64,000 nucleotides of DNA from Calidifontibacter indicus (lineage in GTDB: Bacteria > Actinomycetota > Actinomycetes > Actinomycetales > Dermatophilaceae), in assembly GCF_003386865.1 (NCBI RefSeq), contig NZ_QTUA01000001.1, positions 1,984,001 to 2,048,000 on the forward strand, given 5' to 3'. Positions 58,657-64,000 of this stretch are shown one piece after another. The position numbers and the translations under genes were made by a program. The notes under the pieces were generated by a model that was given only the letters and a program-made list of their open reading frames with translations, had not been told where the DNA came from and did not search any database. Within the stretch, counting starts at the first letter, position 1. The number at the start of each line of letters is the position of its first letter.

Positions 58657-60227
58657 ACTCGCGCGCCGGCACCCTGATCGGCGCCGCGTCCACGATCGCC
58701 GGTGTCACCCTCGCCAGCCGCGTCGTCGGCTTCGGCCGGTGGCTGGTCTTTTCCCGCGAAGTCGGCGGCACCTGTGTCGGCCAGGCGTACGCCACCGCGA
58801 ACCAGTTGCCGAACGTGCTCTACGAGGTGACCGCCGGCGGTGCGCTCGCCGCGGTCGTGGTGCCGCTAGTGGCCTCCGCGGTCGAGCGGGGAGACCGGGA
58901 GCGAGCCGACCGGATCGCGTCCGCGCTGCTGACCTGGGCGGTCGCCGTGCTGTTGCCGCTGGCCGTGCTCGTGACGCTGTTCGCCAAGCCGATCGCGTCG
59001 GCGATGAGCGGCAACGCCACCGGACGCTGCTCGTCGATGGTCGACCTCACCGGCGCGATGCTGGTGGTCTTCGCGCCGCAGGTGCTCCTCTACGGCGTCG
59101 GCATCGTGCTGTCGGGCGTGTTGCAGGCCCACCGCCGGTTTCTGGCCGCCGCCCTCGCGCCGCTGCTGTCGAGCATCGTCGTGATCGCGGCCTACCTCGC
59201 CTACGGCGCGCTCACCAACGGCCACGACGAATCCGGCGACACCGCCCGCAACGTGCTCGCGTGGGGCACCACCGCCGGGGTGGTCGTGCTGAGCCTGCCG
59301 CTGCTGCTCCCGGTGCACCGTGCGGGGGTGCGGCTGCGCCCGCGGTTCGACTTCCCCGACGGTGTCGCGGCGCGGGCACGCCGACTGGCCGGAGCCGGAA
59401 TGGTCGGCCTGCTGGCCCAACAACTCGCGGTGCTCACCACCATCGGCCTGGCCAACGGACGCGGTGACGTCGGTGCGGTGAACGTCTACAACTACGTGCA
59501 GGCGGTCTACCTGCTGCCCTACGCCTTGCTCGCCACCCCGATCGCGATGGCCGCCTTCCCCAGGCTCGCCGGCGACGACGGTCAGCGGGTGCTGGCGCGG
59601 GTGCTTCCGCTCGTCGGCGCCACCGGCCTGCTCGGCGCTGCGGCACTCATCGCGATCGCGGGCCCCGTCGGCGGGTTCTTCCGTGCGCTCGATGCACGGC
59701 CCGAGGCGATGCACGCGATGACCCCGGCGCTCGCGGCGTACGCCCCGGGTCTGGTCGGGTTCAGCCTGGTCGCCCTGCTCAGCCGGGCGCTCTACACCCG
59801 CGGTCACGCGCGCACCGCCGGGCTCGCCGTCGCCGCCGGGTGGCTCGTCGCAGCCCTGGCGCCCTTCGCCGGCCTCATTGGGGTGCAAGCCGATTCAACC
59901 CGCACGCTGGTCGTGCTCGGCGCCTGCTCGAGCGTCGGGATGACGGTCGCAGCCGCCGTGCTGGTGGTGCTGGTGCGCCGCGACTGGCCCGACGCCGAAC
60001 TCGGTGCCGCGGTGCGCTCCTGGGTCCGAGCGGCGATCGCGGCGCTCGTCGCAGGTGCCGCCGGATGCGGTCTCGGCGCGGCGCTCGGGGGAGTGACCGG
60101 CTCGCTCGGCGGCGCCGCCCTCGCCGCCGGCATCGTCGGGGCCGTCGTGGTGGCCGTGTTCGTCGGGCTGCTGGCGCGGCTGGATGGGGCGACCGTGCGC
60201 GCCGCCAGGTCGGCGCTGCAGCGCTGA
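58653..60227 (+). CDS. murJ: MurJ-family lipid II flippase
   Basis: 524 aa, 14 predicted helices. SRVVGFGRWLVFSREVGG and AYATANQLPNVLYEVTAGGA are the N-terminal MviN/MurJ signature, and YVQAVYLLPYALLATPIAMA is the equivalent in the second half. Moves lipid II across the membrane for wall synthesis. The N-terminal portion lacks the C-terminal kinase-like extension found in mycobacterial MviN. GTG overlaps the preceding stop. Confidence 0.93.
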   Translation: MNSRAGTLIGAASTIAGVTLASRVVGFGRWLVFSREVGGTCVGQAYATANQLPNVLYEVTAGGALAAVVVPLVASAVERGDRERADRIASALLTWAVAVLLPLAVLVTLFAKPIASAMSGNATGRCSSMVDLTGAMLVVFAPQVLLYGVGIVLSGVLQAHRRFLAAALAPLLSSIVVIAAYLAYGALTNGHDESGDTARNVLAWGTTAGVVVLSLPLLLPVHRAGVRLRPRFDFPDGVAARARRLAGAGMVGLLAQQLAVLTTIGLANGRGDVGAVNVYNYVQAVYLLPYALLATPIAMAAFPRLAGDDGQRVLARVLPLVGATGLLGAAALIAIAGPVGGFFRALDARPEAMHAMTPALAAYAPGLVGFSLVALLSRALYTRGHARTAGLAVAAGWLVAALAPFAGLIGVQADSTRTLVVLGACSSVGMTVAAAVLVVLVRRDWPDAELGAAVRSWVRAAIAALVAGAAGCGLGAALGGVTGSLGGAALAAGIVGAVVVAVFVGLLARLDGATVRAARSALQR

Positions 60228-60306
60228 TCTTGGTTCGATCCGGCGCTGTTGGACGGACGCGGCACGCCGGGTGCACACCCGGCACCGAGCACGGCTGCGC
60301 ATCGCG

Positions 60307-60312
60307 TAGACT
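60307..60312 (+). promoter_or_regulatory. Candidate -10 box for pyrG; leaderless start
   Basis: TAGACT at 60307-60312 lies nine bases before the pyrG GTG (60321), placing transcription start at or near the start codon. No Shine-Dalgarno precedes the GTG. The -35 region is weak. Confidence 0.5.
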
Positions 60313-60320
60313 GGCAGCCC

Positions 60321-62039
60321 GTGGCGGACACGACGAAGCACATCTTTGTGACCGGAGGCGTCGCCTCCTCTCTCGGTAAGGGTCTGACGGCTTCCAGCCT
60401 CGGACATCTCCTCGGCGCGCGGGGCCTTCGGGTCACCATGCAGAAGCTCGATCCCTACATCAACGTCGATCCAGGAACGATGAACCCGTTCCAGCACGGC
60501 GAGGTGTTCGTGACCGACGACGGCGCCGAGACCGACCTCGACATCGGGCACTACGAGCGGTTCCTCGACGCGAACCTCGCCGGCAGCGCCAACGTGACCA
60601 CCGGCAAGGTCTACAGCCGGGTCATCGCCAAGGAGCGCCGCGGTGAGTACCTCGGCGACACCGTCCAGGTGATCCCGCACATCACCAACGAGATCAAGGC
60701 ACAGATGCGCGCCCAGGCCGGGCCCGACGTCGACCTGATCATCACCGAGATCGGCGGCACCGTCGGCGACATCGAGTCGCTGCCCTTCCTCGAAGCGGCC
60801 CGACAGGTGCGGCAAGACCTCGGTCGCGACAACGTGTTCTTCCTGCACGTCTCGTTGGTGCCCTATCTCGCGCCCAGCGGCGAGCTCAAGACCAAGCCGA
60901 CCCAGCACTCCGTCGCCGCGCTGCGACAGGTCGGCATCCAGCCCGATTCCCTTGTGCTGCGGGCCGATCGGGAGATCCCCGAGTCGATCAAGAAGAAGAT
61001 CGCCGCGATGTGCGACGTCGACCTCGAGGCCGTCGCCGCGTGCGTCGACGCCCCGAGCATCTACGACATCCCGAAGGTGCTGCACGGTGAGCGGCTCGAC
61101 GCCTACGTCGTGCGTCGTCTCGGCGTGCCGTTCCAGGACGTCCAGTGGGACGACTGGGACCAGTTGCTGCAGCGCGTCCACAACCCGGAGCACCAGGTCG
61201 AGGTGGCACTCGTCGGCAAGTACATCGACCTGCCCGACGCCTACCTGTCGGTCACCGAGGCGTTGCGCGCCGGAGGCTTCCACCACGACGCGAAGGTGAA
61301 GATCCGCTGGGTCGCCAGCGACACCTGTACCACCGACGCCGGGGCGGCCAAGTCGCTCGGCGGTGTCGACGCCGTGCTCATCCCGGGCGGGTTCGGAGTG
61401 CGCGGCATCGAGGGCAAGCTCGGCGCGCTGAAGTGGGCGCGTGAGCAGCAGGTGCCGACCCTGGGCATCTGCCTCGGTCTGCAGTGCATGGTCATCGAGT
61501 ACGGCCGCAACGTCGCCGGCATCGCCGAGGCGTCGTCGACCGAGTTCGACCCGCAGACCAGCGCTCCGGTGATCGCCACGATGGAGGAGCAGAAGAACTT
61601 CGTCGAGGGCGCGGGTGACCTCGGCGGCACCATGCGCCTGGGTGCGCAGGAGGCCAAGCTCGTCGACGGGTCGGTGGTCGCGACCGCGTACGGCGCCACG
61701 ACGGTCACCGAGCGACACCGGCACCGCTACGAGGTCAACAACGACTACCTCGACCAGCTGACGAAGGCCGGCCTCGTGGTCAGCGGCACCCACCCCGAGT
61801 GGGGCTTGGTGGAGTTCGTCGAGCTGCCCAAGGACGTGCACCCCTACTACGTCTCGACCCAGGCGCACCCGGAGTTCAAGTCGCGCCCGCACCGCGCCCA
61901 CCCGCTGTTCGCGGGGCTCGTCGGTGCGGCGATCGACCAGCAGCGCGCCGCGCGGCTGGTCGAGGTCGAGCGTCCCAAGGCTGCCGTCGAGGCAGAGAAC
62001 AACGGCCGCGAAGAGGTTGCGGCACAGTCGAACTCGTGA
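60321..62039 (+). CDS. pyrG: CTP synthase
   Basis: 572 aa. The synthetase domain begins [20 protein letters not shown] (P-loop) with [20 protein letters not shown]. The glutaminase domain has [19 protein letters not shown] with the nucleophilic Cys and [18 protein letters not shown] with the His-Glu pair. Converts UTP to CTP. GTG 60321 gives the family N-terminus. The stop overlaps the Nudix start. Confidence 0.97.
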   Translation: MADTTKHIFVTGGVASSLGKGLTASSLGHLLGARGLRVTMQKLDPYINVDPGTMNPFQHGEVFVTDDGAETDLDIGHYERFLDANLAGSANVTTGKVYSRVIAKERRGEYLGDTVQVIPHITNEIKAQMRAQAGPDVDLIITEIGGTVGDIESLPFLEAARQVRQDLGRDNVFFLHVSLVPYLAPSGELKTKPTQHSVAALRQVGIQPDSLVLRADREIPESIKKKIAAMCDVDLEAVAACVDAPSIYDIPKVLHGERLDAYVVRRLGVPFQDVQWDDWDQLLQRVHNPEHQVEVALVGKYIDLPDAYLSVTEALRAGGFHHDAKVKIRWVASDTCTTDAGAAKSLGGVDAVLIPGGFGVRGIEGKLGALKWAREQQVPTLGICLGLQCMVIEYGRNVAGIAEASSTEFDPQTSAPVIATMEEQKNFVEGAGDLGGTMRLGAQEAKLVDGSVVATAYGATTVTERHRHRYEVNNDYLDQLTKAGLVVSGTHPEWGLVEFVELPKDVHPYYVSTQAHPEFKSRPHRAHPLFAGLVGAAIDQQRAARLVEVERPKAAVEAENNGREEVAAQSNS

Positions 62040-62686
62040 CTCACCCGCAGCTGCCCGCAGACCTGGCCGACCGGTACGAACCGGCACCGGTGCTCGACCG
62101 CTCGACCCCGTTCGAGGGGCGGGTGTGGGACGTCGTCACCGACCGGGTCGATCTGGGCGCGGCCGGCACCGTCACCCGCGACTATGTGCAGCACACCGGT
62201 GCGGTGGCGGTGGTCGCGCTGCGGGGGGAGCCCGGAGCCGAGGAGGTGCTGCTGATCCAGCAGTACCGCCACCCGGTCGGCACCTTCGACTGGGAGATCC
62301 CGGCCGGACTGCTCGACGTCGCCGGCGAAGACCCGCAGGCGGCCGCCGCCCGCGAACTGGCCGAGGAAGCCGACCTCGCGGCCGGTGAGTGGCATGTGCT
62401 GGTCGACCTGTTCACCTCGCCGGGTGGCATCTCGGAGAACATCCGCGTGTTCCTGGCCCGTGACGTGCGCCGCAGCGACCCGACCGACTTCGAGCGGGAG
62501 GGCGAGGAGGTCGACATGCCGACCGGGTGGCTGCCGCTCACTGCGGCGTCCGACGCCATGCTCGACGGACGCCTGCACAACGCGACCGCGATCGCGGGTG
62601 TGCTCGCGGTGCTGCGCTGTGCCGGCGACTATTCCCGACTCCGTCCGGCCGACGCACCGTGGCCGACCCACCCGGCATACCGCTGA
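62036..62686 (+). CDS. Nudix hydrolase, ADP-ribose pyrophosphatase-like
   Basis: 216 aa. The Nudix helix is [18 protein letters not shown] (E-x7-RE-x2-EE kept; the final Gly is Asp). It follows [14 protein letters not shown] and precedes [19 protein letters not shown], typical of ADP-ribose/nucleoside-diphosphate-sugar pyrophosphatases found beside pyrG in Actinobacteria. GTG overlaps the pyrG stop. Confidence 0.9.
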   Translation: MTHPQLPADLADRYEPAPVLDRSTPFEGRVWDVVTDRVDLGAAGTVTRDYVQHTGAVAVVALRGEPGAEEVLLIQQYRHPVGTFDWEIPAGLLDVAGEDPQAAAARELAEEADLAAGEWHVLVDLFTSPGGISENIRVFLARDVRRSDPTDFEREGEEVDMPTGWLPLTAASDAMLDGRLHNATAIAGVLAVLRCAGDYSRLRPADAPWPTHPAYR

Positions 62687-63823
62687 TGCCGCGCCTGTCG
62701 CAGCGGGGGAGTGTGCCGCCCTTCCACGTGATGGAGTTGCTCGCCGCGGCCACCCGGCGCGCCACGACGCACGGCGACGCGATCATGCTGTGTGTGGGGC
62801 AACCGTCGACCCCCGCACCCGAGCCGGTGCGCCGCCGGGTCGCAGACCCAGACGCTCGGCTACAGCGAGGCCAAGGGCATCCTCGAGCTACGCACCACCA
62901 TCGCCGACCACTACGAGCGCACCTACGGCGTGCAGGTCGACCCCGAGCAGGTCGTTGTCAGTTCGGGCAGCTCGGGCGGGTTCAGCACGCTGTTGATGGC
63001 CGCCTTCGACGCCGGCGCGACGATCGCGATGACCCGCCCCGGGTACCCGGCCTACCGTAACACCGTCCATGCGCTCGGCCTGAACGTGCTCGACCTCGAA
63101 TGCGGTGCGGCGCAACGTTTCCAGCCGTCGGTGGCGCAACTCGAGCGCCTTGACGTCAAGCCCGACGGGCTCATCATCGCCAGCCCGGCGAACCCCACCG
63201 GCACGATCATCGACCCCGCCGAGCTCGCGGCGATCGCCCGCTGGTGCGAGGCCAACGACGTGCTGCTGCTGTCGGACGAGATCTACCACGGCATCGAGTT
63301 CGGCCGACCGACCGCGACGGCATGGCAGACCTCCCGCGAAGCGGTGGTGCTGGGGTCGGTGAGCAAGTTCCATTCGATGACCGGGTGGCGGCTGGGTTGG
63401 AACCTCGTGCCGGAGCACCTGGTGCGCCGGGTCGAACTGCTGCAGGGCAACCTGGCGATCTGTGCGCCGGCGGGCTCGCAGGTGGGTGCGGTCGCCGCCT
63501 TCACGCCCGAGGCCGAGAGTGAGTTGAAAGGTCACGTTGAGCGTTATGCCCGAAACCGGCAGGTCGTGCTCGACCGTCTGCCGGATATCGGGGTGACCTC
63601 CTTCGCCCCGCCGGACGGCGCGTTCTACGCCTACTGCGACATCAGTCACCTCACCGGCGACTCGCAGCAGTGGACCCTCGACATCCTCGATCGCACCGGC
63701 GTCGCGCTTGCTCCGGGCGTCGACTTCGACCCCGTCGACGGCCACCGCTTCATGCGGTTGTCGTTCTGCGGATCGACCGACGACCTGCACGTCGCCTTCG
63801 ACCGGCTCGGCGCAGCTGTCTGA
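62686..63823 (+). pseudogene. Class I/II aminotransferase, frameshifted
   Basis: The N-terminus [20 protein letters not shown] and AIMLCVGQPSTPAPEPVRRR is read in one frame. From about 62848 the protein continues one base over with TQTLGYSEAKGILELRTTIA and all later blocks: SPANPTGTIIDPAELAAIA, LLLSDEIYHGIEFG, and SVSKFHSMTGWRLGWNLVPE with the PLP lysine. Some residues seem also to be missing at the junction (VRRRVA directly before TQTLGYS), so a small deletion is likely. The downstream frame remains open to 63823. A sequencing error cannot be excluded. Confidence 0.82.
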
Positions 63824-63898
63824 CCGCCGCGCGTACCGCGCGGAAAAACTGCCTGTGGAAACCGGCACGCACGCCGGCCGCGCCGCAGACTCCGGGGC

Positions 63899-64000
63899 AT
63901 GACATTCACACCACAGCCCGAATCGCATTCCGAAGCCCGCTCGCCCGCCTGGGTCAAGGGCCCCATCGAGACGCACGACTACGCCGAACTGCTCGACCTG
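63899..64000 (+). CDS. Start of an unrecognised gene, cut by window end
   Basis: ATG at 63899 opens a frame to the end of the window: MTFTPQPESHSEARSPAWVK, then GPIETHDYAELLDL (34 residues). A CTCCGGGGC stretch precedes it. Codon bias is consistent with a real gene. Too short to assign. Confidence 0.5.
   Translation, partial: MTFTPQPESHSEARSPAWVKGPIETHDYAELLDL

Noticed and set aside
63828-63850. Terminator hairpin after the aminotransferase
   Set aside because: The GC stem CCGCGCG/CGCGCGG is followed by A's rather than U's on the transcript. It is too weak to call.

Overview
The window is chromosomal DNA from a high-G+C Gram-positive bacterium (Actinomycetota). Supporting signs are the dual-function PriA isomerase in the his operon, an actinobacterial 16S/23S/5S operon whose 16S-23S spacer has no tRNA gene, frequent GTG starts, ATGA/GTGA gene overlaps, and the steA-steB-(MraY-like)-murJ-pyrG block. 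Gene order and 16S text fit Micrococcales, perhaps near Dermacoccaceae; that placement is inference from reading only.

Layout. 1-3849: end of a histidine operon (hisC', hisB, unknown, hisH, priA, sseB-like). 3864-13251: a lysophosphatidate-acyltransferase-like gene on the minus strand, split by an 8.39-kb composite element (4627-13018). The element has ISL3-family ends and is flanked by a perfect 8-bp target duplication, GGCATCGC. Its cargo is an intact three-gene cluster (catalase-family protein, a small unknown protein, DyP peroxidase), a 5'-truncated glpD, an IS3-family element, an IS256-family remnant and a 5'-truncated second ISL3 copy. 13248-19600: accessory genes, including patatin-like lipase, a 53-aa membrane protein, polysaccharide deacetylase, oxidoreductases, and an ArsR/SRPBCC/DinB-type cassette whose last gene is broken. 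19808-24851: lpdA, a DUF952-type protein, a Ser/Thr kinase with a predicted beta-propeller sensor, and an MFS transporter.

25056-31087: translation block infC-rpmI-rplT (with a leader attenuator and an ATC start), a SpoU/TrmH rRNA methyltransferase and pheS-pheT. 31191-38552: complete arginine operon argC-J-B-D-F-R-H behind an apparently leaderless promoter. 38556-41022: P-loop protein, 3-methyladenine glycosylase, tyrS. 41145-46872: rRNA operon with three tandem promoters and a strong terminator. 46937-48841: an unusual Arg/Asp/Gly-repeat protein directly downstream of the rRNA operon.

49011-64000: ssb-like gene, HAD phosphatase, Lys/Ala-rich histone-like protein, small protein, tlyA, nadK, recN, steA, steB, MraY-like protein, murJ, pyrG, Nudix hydrolase, a frameshifted aminotransferase, and the start of an unrecognised gene. 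Most of these overlap by 1-8 bases and probably form one long transcription unit linking DNA repair, NADP supply, cytokinesis, cell-wall precursor export and CTP synthesis.

The most interesting segment is the composite element. Its outer ends, target duplication and the reconstructed target gene can all be read directly, and its cargo looks like a mobile peroxide-detoxification module with an uncharacterised middle protein.
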